From CAYNGH01 sp964396845 (GTDB lineage: Bacteria; Vulcanimicrobiota; JAJTBE01; CAYNGH01): DNA of 13,937 nucleotides. How positions within the stretch are numbered: the stretch's first letter is position 1; each line of letters opens with the position of its first letter. Of the stretch, positions 1-6,575 are shown piece after piece. Position numbers and translations under genes: made by a program. The stretch lies in NCBI GenBank assembly GCA_964396845.1, contig CAYNGH010000085.1, forward strand, positions 1 through 13,937, in the 5' to 3' direction. Below the pieces are notes generated by a model. It searched no databases and was not told the origin of the DNA. It saw only the letters and a list, made by a program, of their open reading frames with translations.

Positions 1-1015
1 GGAGATGGTTCGTTTTGTGGGGGATGCCTTCCGGCTTCAGAGGGCGCAGTTGTCCAATTCCCGCAATGAGCTTTATAATGCTGTCACCCGGATAGTTGAC
101 AGCCTGCATAAGGTGGCATCCAATACATCGGACATATCCATGGAAACAGGCCGGCTGGCCGGGGATAACAGCCTCAGGGAAACTTCCCTGTTAATCAGCA
201 TTGAAGACGGCCTCTCCACCGTGGCGGAGTCCCTCAGGAAAAGCGCCGGGGACAGCCGGGAGTTATCCGGTGCGGTGGTGTCCTCCAGTGCGCAAATTGG
301 CGAGATTTCCCGGTTTGTTGACGACATTGAGGAAACTGGATCCAATGTGGAACTGATTGCATTAAATGCCAGGGTGAAGGCAGCCCATTCCAGGGAAAAA
401 GGCGCCACCATGGGAGTTCTGGCGGAATCGATCCAGAAGGTTTCTCTCCAGTCCCTTTCTCATGCCACCAGTGTGGCGGAGATCCTTCAGGAGATATCTG
501 TTACCACGGGGCTTTTGAAGGAGCATATCACCGGCGGTCTGGAGCAGAGGGAAAGCCTTGTGGAGGAGCTTCTCACCAGTATGGATGTCCTTTTGGAAAC
601 CCTTCGTTCGATTAACCAGGAGGTGCGGAGCAATCTGCGCAGACTTGATGAGCAGGGAGGCTCCCTGTCGGCAGAGATTGATGGAAGTGTAGGCCGGGTG
701 GAGGTTCATCATCGTTTTTCCCGGATGATTGACGAGATTGACGGTGCCATGGAAATGATTGAAAATGAGTCCCGGGGCCTGGTGGCAGAATCAGGGGAGG
801 GTTATCAGTCAGAAGAGCTGGAAGCCATGGCCTGTCGATATACTATGGAAGCAGAACGGAGGATCCACAAGAACACCACCAGCGGGGCCGATAACGTTTC
901 CACCCATGAGATGGAGGATGTTTTTTTCGACTTTTCCACTGGGGATGGACTTGAGGATGCTTCGACAGATTCCCCCGCGGAAGATGAACTGGGAGATAAT
1001 TTCGAGCTGTTTTAA
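1..1015 (+). CDS. Methyl-accepting chemotaxis protein, C-terminal part (5' end outside window)
   Basis: This is the signalling end of a chemoreceptor, which relays ligand state to CheA and is reversibly methylated by CheR and CheB. The frame is open to the left edge (GAG just before the first ATG at 5), so the ATG at 5 is probably internal and the sensor part is missing. The visible protein is almost wholly helical. Near residues 118-140 the segment ELIALNARVKAAHSREKG, followed by GVLAESIQKVS, matches the conserved receptor hairpin tip (LLALNAAIEAARAGE type), though diverged (VKAAH for IEAAR). No membrane segment is visible. The last 35 or so residues are acidic and disordered-looking and end in NFELF. 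Genes for a STAS protein, CheY and CheA follow on the same strand. Family assignment is firm; ligand and membrane topology are unknown. Confidence 0.85.
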   Translation, partial: EMVRFVGDAFRLQRAQLSNSRNELYNAVTRIVDSLHKVASNTSDISMETGRLAGDNSLRETSLLISIEDGLSTVAESLRKSAGDSRELSGAVVSSSAQIGEISRFVDDIEETGSNVELIALNARVKAAHSREKGATMGVLAESIQKVSLQSLSHATSVAEILQEISVTTGLLKEHITGGLEQRESLVEELLTSMDVLLETLRSINQEVRSNLRRLDEQGGSLSAEIDGSVGRVEVHHRFSRMIDEIDGAMEMIENESRGLVAESGEGYQSEELEAMACRYTMEAERRIHKNTTSGADNVSTHEMEDVFFDFSTGDGLEDASTDSPAEDELGDNFELF

Positions 1016-1027
1016 AATAATTAGTCT

Positions 1028-1033
1028 GGGAGG
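1028..1033 (+). promoter_or_regulatory. Ribosome binding site deciding the STAS gene start
   Basis: GGGAGG lies nine bases before the ATG at 1043. The in-frame TTG at 1034 directly abuts this site, leaving no spacer, so ATG 1043 is preferred. Confidence 0.6.
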
Positions 1034-1042
1034 TTGGTCCTG

Positions 1043-1351
1043 ATGGGCAGAATCGTATTTGAAAATAATGACGGCCAGGGATTGCTGACTATGGAGGAAG
1101 ATATCTCTGTGGGAGATGCTTTTCTTCTCCGGAAGGCCCTGGAAGATTCCCTTCACAACTGCAGTCGGCTGATAATAAGACTTGATGATCTTGCCAGTGC
1201 GGATTTATCGACCCTTCAACTGCTTGTTTCTGCCCGCAAGAGCTTCCAGAAGGCAGGCCTGGAAATCAGGGCCGACGGCGACATTCCTCCAGTATTCAAG
1301 GCCCTCGTGAATGATGCGGGTTATTCCCATCAGATGAAATGGTTTGAATAA
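1043..1351 (+). CDS. STAS-domain protein of the chemotaxis operon
   Basis: A 102-residue single-domain protein with the STAS (anti-sigma factor antagonist) pattern: a beta strand (LIIRLDDLASADLSTLQLLV), then a helix (SARKSFQKAG), then a strand and a final helix. In SpoIIAA-type antagonists the loop reads D-S-S-G with the second Ser phosphorylated. Here it reads A-D-L-S-T-L, so the Asp and that Ser are kept. No anti-sigma kinase is nearby. It sits between receptor and CheY, where small STAS proteins are known in some chemotaxis operons, so a role at the receptor array or as a CheA-linked switch is more likely than sigma-factor control; that is inference. The start is set by the GGGAGG at 1028. 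The gap to cheY is 21 bases. Confidence 0.75.
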   Translation: MGRIVFENNDGQGLLTMEEDISVGDAFLLRKALEDSLHNCSRLIIRLDDLASADLSTLQLLVSARKSFQKAGLEIRADGDIPPVFKALVNDAGYSHQMKWFE

Positions 1352-1372
1352 TTACAGATAGGTGGGAGAACT

Positions 1373-1738
1373 ATGGGAAAAACAATAATGACGGTGGATG
1401 ATTCCGCCAGTGTAAGACAGATGGTCAGCTTCACCCTGAAGAAGGCAGGCTATGAGGTGATTCAGGCTTGTGACGGCAAGGATGCCCTGGGAAAAATCAA
1501 CGGGGCTTCCATAAATATGGTCATCACCGACCTGAATATGCCCAACCTTGACGGCATCGGCCTGATCAAGAAGATTCGCTCAAACTCGGCTTTCCGGTTC
1601 ATTCCCATTATAATGCTGACCACTGAATCCCAGGACTCAAAAAAAGCCGAAGGGAAATCCGCCGGAGCCACAGGGTGGATTGTCAAGCCCTTCAAGCCGG
1701 AACAGCTTCTTGCAGTGGTAAAAAAAGTATTGAAATAA
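1373..1738 (+). CDS. cheY: CheY, single-domain chemotaxis response regulator
   Basis: A 121-residue receiver domain with no output domain; it carries the phosphoryl signal from CheA to the flagellar motor or acts as a phosphate sink. All receiver landmarks are present: acidic pair D9-D10 (TVDDSASVRQ), phosphoacceptor D53 (ITDLNMPNLDG), T83 in MLTTES, and K105 in VKPF. W102 sits where CheY usually has Tyr/Trp before the KPF motif (GATGWIVKPF). A good ribosome site, GGTGGGAG, lies at 1361-1368. CheA begins 37 bases downstream. Because the operon may not contain the motor-output CheY of the cell, its exact target cannot be read from sequence. Confidence 0.9.
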   Translation: MGKTIMTVDDSASVRQMVSFTLKKAGYEVIQACDGKDALGKINGASINMVITDLNMPNLDGIGLIKKIRSNSAFRFIPIIMLTTESQDSKKAEGKSAGATGWIVKPFKPEQLLAVVKKVLK

Positions 1739-1763
1739 AATCATGGGGGATTCCCATACAGAC

Positions 1764-1768
1764 AGGAG
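1764..1768 (+). promoter_or_regulatory. Ribosome binding site deciding the cheA start
   Basis: AGGAG lies seven bases before ATG 1776. The upstream in-frame ATG at 1743 has only A/T-rich sequence before it and would add eleven residues with no family match. Confidence 0.6.
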
Positions 1769-1775
1769 TGATCAA

Positions 1776-3899
1776 ATGTCCATACCTGATGAACACAGCC
1801 AGCTCTTCAGGGAGGAAGCCTTTGAACTGTTGGGGGAGTTGGAAAGCTCTCTGCTGGAGATTGAAAAGACTCCCGAGGATCAGGGGCTGATTGGGAAAAT
1901 TTTCCGGGCAATGCATACCATCAAGGGGTCCAGTGCCATGTTCGGTTTTGATGATATTGCCGGGTTTACCCATGACATCGAAACGGTATTTGACCTGGTG
2001 CGGGACGGTCAGGTGAAGATTACCCGGGAACTCATCGATCTCAGCCTCAGTGCCTGTGATCAGATTCATCGGATGCTGGCCGAGGATTCTGACAATTCTA
2101 CGGTGGATCAGGATAAATGCCATGACCTGATAATCAGATTCCGGGGGTTTATACCCCGGGAAGGCCAGGAATCCGATGAAATCAAACAGGAAGAAACTGA
2201 ACCTGAAGAGTCCCACCCCGAGGTGACCTGGCGGATTCGTTTTCGTCCTGATCGGGAAATATTCATGTCCGGGACCAACCCGGTATTTCTCCTGGATGAA
2301 CTCCGGGAGATGGGCCAGTGTCAGGTAACTGCTTTCTGCGACAAGATCCCTCTCATTGAGAAATATGAAGATGATCTTTGTTATACATACTGGGATATCG
2401 TTCTGACCACTGATCAGGGAGAAGATGCCATCCGGGATGTTTTCATATTTGTGGAGGATTCCAGCCACATAGAGATAACTGCCATCGACCAGGGAGAAAA
2501 CCTTCTGGATGATGATCAGGATGATTACAAGCGTCTGGGAGAGATCCTGACAGAAAAGAAGGATGTGGAACCCACCGCAGTCATCAGTACCCTTTCACAG
2601 CAGAAACCCATCGGCCAGATGCTGGTGGAATCAGGCATTGCCACGGAGGATCAGGTGCAGGCGGCCCTGTCGGAACAGAACGCAGTAAGGAGCGTCCGAT
2701 CCCGGCGCAAATCCCTGGATGCCACCACCAGTATCCGGGTGCCATCGGATAAACTGGACAAGCTTGTGAATCTTGTCGGGGAGCTGGTGATAGCCCAGGC
2801 CCGGTTGTCCCAGATCTCCTCGGGCAACGGCAACAGCGAGCTGACATCCATTGCCGAAGAAGTCGAACGTCTGTCAGTGGAGTTGAGAGATAATACCCTC
2901 AACATTCGGATGCTTCCCATCGGCACCACCTTTGGCAAGTTCCGAAGGCTGGTGCGGGATCTCGCCGGTGAGCTGGGCCGGGAAGTGGAACTGAAAACCG
3001 AAGGGGCAGAAACCGAGCTGGACAAGACAGTCATTGAAAGGCTAAACGACCCCCTGGTTCACCTTATCCGCAATTGTATCGATCATGGTATCGAAGATCC
3101 CTCCACCAGAAAAAGCATGGGGAAGCCGGAAAAGGGAACGGTTCTATTATCTGCCATGCATTCCGGGGCCGAGGTGCATATCCGCATCCAGGATGACGGT
3201 GCAGGTCTTGACCGGGACAGGATTCTGGAAAAGGGCCTTCGGCTGGGACTTGTGAATCCCGGCGAGGAGCTTTCCAGAAAAGAGATATTCAGCCTTATTC
3301 TGCAGCCGGGTTTTTCCACCAATGAACAGGTGACCAGCATATCAGGCCGGGGAGTGGGTATGGACGTGGTGAAAAGATGCATTGAATCTCTCCGGGGATC
3401 CATCGACATCGACAGCACTCCTGGCACCGGGACTGTCATTACCCTGAAGCTTCCCCTGACCCTGGCAATTATTGAAGGACTTCTCGTCAGCATCGATGAG
3501 CGTTATTTTGTCCTTCCCCTTTCTTCGGTGAAGGAATGTGTGGAGCTGACAAGGCAGGACATCAGAAATGCCCATGGCCGGAATATTGCCAATGTCCGGG
3601 GGGACCTGGTCCCTTATATCCGCCTTCGGGACAGTTTCAACATGAATGCCGGAAGCCTGGAGATTGAACAGGTTGTGGTAACAGTTCAGGATGATCGTCT
3701 TGTGGGGATCGTGGTGGACAATGTGGTGGGACAGCACCAGACCGTGATAAAATCCCTGGGACGAATATACCGGGATGTCCGGGGTGTATCCGGGGCAACT
3801 ATTCTGGGGGACGGCACTGTGGCCCTGATACTGGATATTTACCAGCTGGTTTCTGATGCCCAGATTGAGGAACGGAGTCTTCATACAGCGTTGACATGA
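1776..3899 (+). CDS. cheA: CheA, chemotaxis sensor histidine kinase
   Basis: A 707-residue kinase that autophosphorylates and passes phosphate to CheY and CheB. Domain order: an HPt/P1 domain with the phospho-His H47 in AMHTIKGSS; an acidic linker; a domain at about 151-238 starting WRIRFRP and containing YWDIVLTTD, in the P2 position; a pair of 25-residue helical repeats at 254-303; the dimerisation/P3 segment (IRVPSDKLDKLVNLVGELVI); the ATPase with N box HLIRNCIDHGIE, D-x-G-x-G in DDGAGLD and G2 box GRGVGMDVV (about 524-532); and a C-terminal CheW-like domain at about 564-694 that docks to receptors and CheW. All catalytic motifs look intact. No CheW gene is adjacent. The start was chosen from the ribosome site at 1764. 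Confidence 0.95.
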   Translation: MSIPDEHSQLFREEAFELLGELESSLLEIEKTPEDQGLIGKIFRAMHTIKGSSAMFGFDDIAGFTHDIETVFDLVRDGQVKITRELIDLSLSACDQIHRMLAEDSDNSTVDQDKCHDLIIRFRGFIPREGQESDEIKQEETEPEESHPEVTWRIRFRPDREIFMSGTNPVFLLDELREMGQCQVTAFCDKIPLIEKYEDDLCYTYWDIVLTTDQGEDAIRDVFIFVEDSSHIEITAIDQGENLLDDDQDDYKRLGEILTEKKDVEPTAVISTLSQQKPIGQMLVESGIATEDQVQAALSEQNAVRSVRSRRKSLDATTSIRVPSDKLDKLVNLVGELVIAQARLSQISSGNGNSELTSIAEEVERLSVELRDNTLNIRMLPIGTTFGKFRRLVRDLAGELGREVELKTEGAETELDKTVIERLNDPLVHLIRNCIDHGIEDPSTRKSMGKPEKGTVLLSAMHSGAEVHIRIQDDGAGLDRDRILEKGLRLGLVNPGEELSRKEIFSLILQPGFSTNEQVTSISGRGVGMDVVKRCIESLRGSIDIDSTPGTGTVITLKLPLTLAIIEGLLVSIDERYFVLPLSSVKECVELTRQDIRNAHGRNIANVRGDLVPYIRLRDSFNMNAGSLEIEQVVVTVQDDRLVGIVVDNVVGQHQTVIKSLGRIYRDVRGVSGATILGDGTVALILDIYQLVSDAQIEERSLHTALT
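2535..2684 (+). repeat. Two tandem 25-residue helical repeats inside CheA
   Basis: Residues 254-278 (LGEILTEKKDVEPTAVISTL...) and 279-303 (IGQMLVESGIATEDQVQAAL...) align without gaps: L/I-G-x-[IM]-L-x-E at the start, then V-x-x-x-L-[ST]-x-Q near the end. They lie between the P2-position domain and the dimerisation helices. The pattern resembles the small helical N-terminal domains of type II secretion/pilus ATPases (inference from motif only). Confidence 0.6.
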
Positions 3900-3919
3900 T
3901 GAAACATGATATTAATTAT
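3891..3919 (+). promoter_or_regulatory. Possible internal promoter ahead of cheR
   Basis: A perfect -35 hexamer TTGACA (3891-3896) overlaps the last codons of cheA. After 17 bases comes AATTAT (3914-3919), a 4/6 match to the -10. It would give cheR-cheD-cheB a separate transcript within the longest gap (71 bases) of the operon. Seen by eye only; such matches arise by chance. Confidence 0.3.
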
Positions 3920-3970
3920 TCGGGGATGCAGGTTGGGGGGGAAATAGAGTCCCGTCAGAGGTGATACAAG

Positions 3971-4846
3971 ATGAAGCAGTTATCCGGGGAAATGAGTGTT
4001 GTCCCATCGCGGATAAAATCCATGCCCAACAGGTTGTTCAAGGAGTTCAGTGAATTTATCGAATCCCGGCTTGGAATAAAAATGCCCCCCTCCAAGAAGA
4101 CCATGCTGGAATCGAGGCTTCAGAAGAGGATCCGTCAGCTGGGACTCGATTCCTATGAAGACTATTACAACCATGTGTTCAACGGCCATGACAGCAATGA
4201 CGAACTGATTCTGATGATAAACATGGTCACCACCAACAAAACCGATTTCTTCCGGGAGCCGGCCCATTTTGATTACCTGTTGAACAATGCCCTTCCAGTC
4301 TTGCTGGAAATGCAAAAATCCCACTGCAAGCGCTTGAGGATCTGGAGCGCAGGCTGTTCCACCGGCGAAGAGCCTTATACCATGGCAATGGTCCTTTCTG
4401 AAGTTTCCCGGGAATTGGCCGGCTTCTCCTTTTCCATACTGGCCACGGATATTTCCACTAAGGTGTTAAACCATGGCATTCAGGGAATATATTCCATGGA
4501 CAAGGTTGAGCCGATTCCCTTGAATCTCAAAAAGAGATACCTTCTGCGAAGCCGTGACAAGAAGAAGAATCTTGCCAGGGTTGTCCCGGCTCTCCGTCAG
4601 AAAGTACAGTTCCGTCGGCTGAACCTCATGGATAGTGATTTTGGCATCAGGGATCCCCTGGATGTTATATTCTGCCGTAATGTTATTATTTATTTTGACA
4701 GGCCCACCCAGGAGAAACTCCTGAACAATTTCTACCGGAACCTGATTCCCGGCGGATATGTATTCATGGGGCACTCGGAAACCCTTAACGGACTGAGGGT
4801 TCCTCTGGTTCAGGTTGCTCCCACCATATACCGAAGGATGCAGTAA
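3971..4846 (+). CDS. cheR: CheR, chemoreceptor glutamate methyltransferase
   Basis: A 291-residue SAM-dependent O-methyltransferase that methylates receptor glutamates during adaptation. It has an N-terminal helical domain (residues 20-80), then TNKTDFFRE (88-96), the SAM-binding motif RIWSAGCSTGEEPYTMAM (123-140), ATDIS (159-162), FCRNVIIYFD (234-243) and MGHSE (266-270). The beta-subdomain loop, from RSRDKKKN to LARV (about 193-204), is as long as the pentapeptide-binding loop of E. coli CheR as I recall it, without its glycines. No TPR or other C-terminal extension follows. AGAGGTGAT at 3957-3965 supports this start over the later in-frame ATGs. It stands 71 bases after cheA and 6 bases before cheD. 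Confidence 0.93.
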   Translation: MKQLSGEMSVVPSRIKSMPNRLFKEFSEFIESRLGIKMPPSKKTMLESRLQKRIRQLGLDSYEDYYNHVFNGHDSNDELILMINMVTTNKTDFFREPAHFDYLLNNALPVLLEMQKSHCKRLRIWSAGCSTGEEPYTMAMVLSEVSRELAGFSFSILATDISTKVLNHGIQGIYSMDKVEPIPLNLKKRYLLRSRDKKKNLARVVPALRQKVQFRRLNLMDSDFGIRDPLDVIFCRNVIIYFDRPTQEKLLNNFYRNLIPGGYVFMGHSETLNGLRVPLVQVAPTIYRRMQ

Positions 4847-4852
4847 CATACA

Positions 4853-5461
4853 ATGAACAGGCCGTATCTTGAGCAGGAGATAATGCATCTCAACCCCGGA
4901 GAGCTGTTTGTTCTCCGGGAGCCTTGCATTATCACCACAGTGCTGGGATCCTGTGTGTCGGTGGTGTTTCACAGTTTCAGGCTGAAGGTGTCTGCCATAA
5001 ATCATGCGGTTCTGCCCAGGGGAAAGGATTTGAGGGATGGTGAGAATCAGTATAAATTTGCCGATTTATCCCTGGCCTATATGATGAACACCTTTACCCG
5101 AATGGGGATAAAAAAGAATGAAACAGTGGTCAAACTATTCGGGGGCTCTGATCTTTTCCGCTTCAACCAGGGCCGTAATGGTACTTTGAAAATCGGCAGA
5201 AATAACATTCGGGCGACCCTCGAACTGCTGGAGGTGAGGGGGTATTCTGTGGCAGCCTGCGATGTGGGAGGGGGCCGTGGACGCAGGATTTACTTCAACA
5301 CTGAAAACGGAGAAGTAATTGTGAAGCGCCTCAAATCAGGGGAGAATCCAAATATTCCCACACTTAAGGATTGTCGGGATTATCTGGAAGAACTCAGGAT
5401 TAATCCGGGACAAGATAATCTGTCTGTATTGAAAGGTGAGAAAAAATGGCAAGCAAAATAA
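4853..5461 (+). CDS. cheD: CheD, chemoreceptor glutamine deamidase
   Basis: A 202-residue protein of the CheD family, which converts specific receptor glutamines to methylatable glutamates and in several bacteria also interacts with CheC/CheY. The active-site segment TTVLGSCVSV supplies catalytic C34. H51 in INHAVLP and T28 have the same spacing from the Cys (17 and 6 residues) as the triad of Thermotoga CheD. The VKLFGG segment and the GGxxGR-type segment (VGGGRGRRIYFNTENG) are also typical. No CheC gene is in view. Its ribosome site is weak (AAGGATG, 13 bases before the ATG), suggesting coupling to cheR. The 3' end overlaps cheB by 16 bases. Confidence 0.93.
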   Translation: MNRPYLEQEIMHLNPGELFVLREPCIITTVLGSCVSVVFHSFRLKVSAINHAVLPRGKDLRDGENQYKFADLSLAYMMNTFTRMGIKKNETVVKLFGGSDLFRFNQGRNGTLKIGRNNIRATLELLEVRGYSVAACDVGGGRGRRIYFNTENGEVIVKRLKSGENPNIPTLKDCRDYLEELRINPGQDNLSVLKGEKKWQAK

Positions 5462-6522
5462 AAGTTATAGTTGTTGATGATTCCGCGGTGGTTCGGCAGA
5501 CCCTTTCTGAGATATTGGGTTCCGACCCAGAGATAGAAATAATCGCCACGGCATCGGATCCTTATGTTGCCGCCAGCAAAATCAACAGAGAAGTTCCCGA
5601 TGTAATAACTCTGGATGTGGAGATGCCCAAGATGGACGGGGTGACTTTTTTGAAAAAACTGATGTCCCAGCATCCGATTCCCGTGGTGATGTGCTCCAGC
5701 CTGACGGAAAGGGGCTGTGAAACCACCCTGAAAGCTCTGGAATACGGTGCAGTGGAAATAATCACAAAACCCAGGCTTGGGGCAAAAAAATTCCTGCAGG
5801 AGTCTAAGATCCAGATCATAGATACAGTTAAGTCCGCAGCCAGGGCAAGGGTCAGCAAGATATCCCCCTCTGCAGGCCGTTCAGTTGCCCCGAAACTTAC
5901 TGCAGATGCGGTTATTCCCAAGGTGAAAAAGTCCAAGGCTATGATTCAGACAACAGAAAAGATCATGGTGGTGGGGGCTTCTACCGGCGGAACCGAAGCT
6001 TTGCGGGTTTTTCTGGAGAGCCTCCCCGGCGACAGTCCAGGGATTGTGATTGTCCAGCATATGCCTGAGAAGTTCACCGCATCCTTTGCAAAGCGACTGA
6101 ACGAGCTTTGCAGTATTACCGTTCGTGAAGCAAGAGATAATGACTCGGTTATCCGGGGGCATGCCCTTATTGCGCCGGGGAATAAACATACCTTACTCAA
6201 GCGAAGCGGTGCCCGGTATTATGTGGAAGTGAAGGATGGGCCTCTGGTGTGTCGCCACCGGCCATCGGTGGATGTCCTGTTCCGTTCTGCCGCCCGATAT
6301 GCAGGGAAAAACGCAGTGGCAGTTATAATGACTGGGATGGGAGATGACGGTTCCCGGGGAATGAAGGAACTGCGGGATGAAGGCGCCAGAACCATTGCTC
6401 AGGACGAGGCAACATCCGTGGTATTTGGCATGCCCAAGGAAGCGATAAAACGGGGTGGCGCAGAAAAAGTAGTTCCCCTGGACCGGATAGCTTCCCAGGT
6501 ATTGATTTTGGCCGGAGAATAA
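5446..6522 (+). CDS. cheB: CheB, chemoreceptor methylesterase/deamidase
   Basis: A 358-residue response regulator that removes receptor methyl groups when phosphorylated by CheA. The receiver domain (1-125) has D11-D12, phosphoacceptor D57 in ITLDVEMPKMDG, and K108 in ITKPR. A basic, low-complexity linker of about 40 residues leads to the methylesterase domain, with S179 (GASTGGTEAL), H205 (VQHMPEKFT) and D301 (MTGMGDDGSRGM) as the catalytic triad. AAAGGTGAG at 5432-5440 places a good ribosome site inside the end of cheD, so the two are probably translated together. It is the last gene of the operon; its stop codon falls within the terminator region of the convergent gene. Confidence 0.95.
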   Translation: MASKIKVIVVDDSAVVRQTLSEILGSDPEIEIIATASDPYVAASKINREVPDVITLDVEMPKMDGVTFLKKLMSQHPIPVVMCSSLTERGCETTLKALEYGAVEIITKPRLGAKKFLQESKIQIIDTVKSAARARVSKISPSAGRSVAPKLTADAVIPKVKKSKAMIQTTEKIMVVGASTGGTEALRVFLESLPGDSPGIVIVQHMPEKFTASFAKRLNELCSITVREARDNDSVIRGHALIAPGNKHTLLKRSGARYYVEVKDGPLVCRHRPSVDVLFRSAARYAGKNAVAVIMTGMGDDGSRGMKELRDEGARTIAQDEATSVVFGMPKEAIKRGGAEKVVPLDRIASQVLILAGE

Positions 6523-6552
6523 AAACCCCGGCAGTTTTTACTCTGGCCGGGG
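6518..6552 (-). terminator. Rho-independent terminator of the minus-strand deoC fusion
   Basis: An inverted repeat (CCCCGGCAG at 6526-6534, CTGGCCGGGG at 6543-6552, one bulged base, 8-base loop) is followed on the minus strand by TTTTTAT (6525-6519), the classic intrinsic terminator form. On the plus strand the hairpin follows cheB but is not trailed by a T run, so it would stop the chemotaxis operon less well. The U tract overlaps the cheB stop codon. Confidence 0.75.
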
Positions 6553-6575
6553 GATAATCATTATCGGGGCTTATC

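Noticed and set aside
1034..1042. TTG start for the STAS gene.
   Set aside because: It touches the GGGAGG ribosome site; ATG 1043 has proper spacing.
1743..1775. Upstream ATG start for cheA.
   Set aside because: It lacks a ribosome site and adds residues before the HPt domain; ATG 1776 has AGGAG at seven bases.
1692..2468. A 258-codon minus-strand open frame opposite cheA.
   Set aside because: It is antisense to the well-supported HPt and P2-position domains, shows no recognisable motif and has no operon partner.
3342..3884. A 180-codon minus-strand open frame opposite the end of cheA.
   Set aside because: It is a shadow of the ATPase G2 box and CheW-like domain; its composition looks like reverse-complemented coding sequence.
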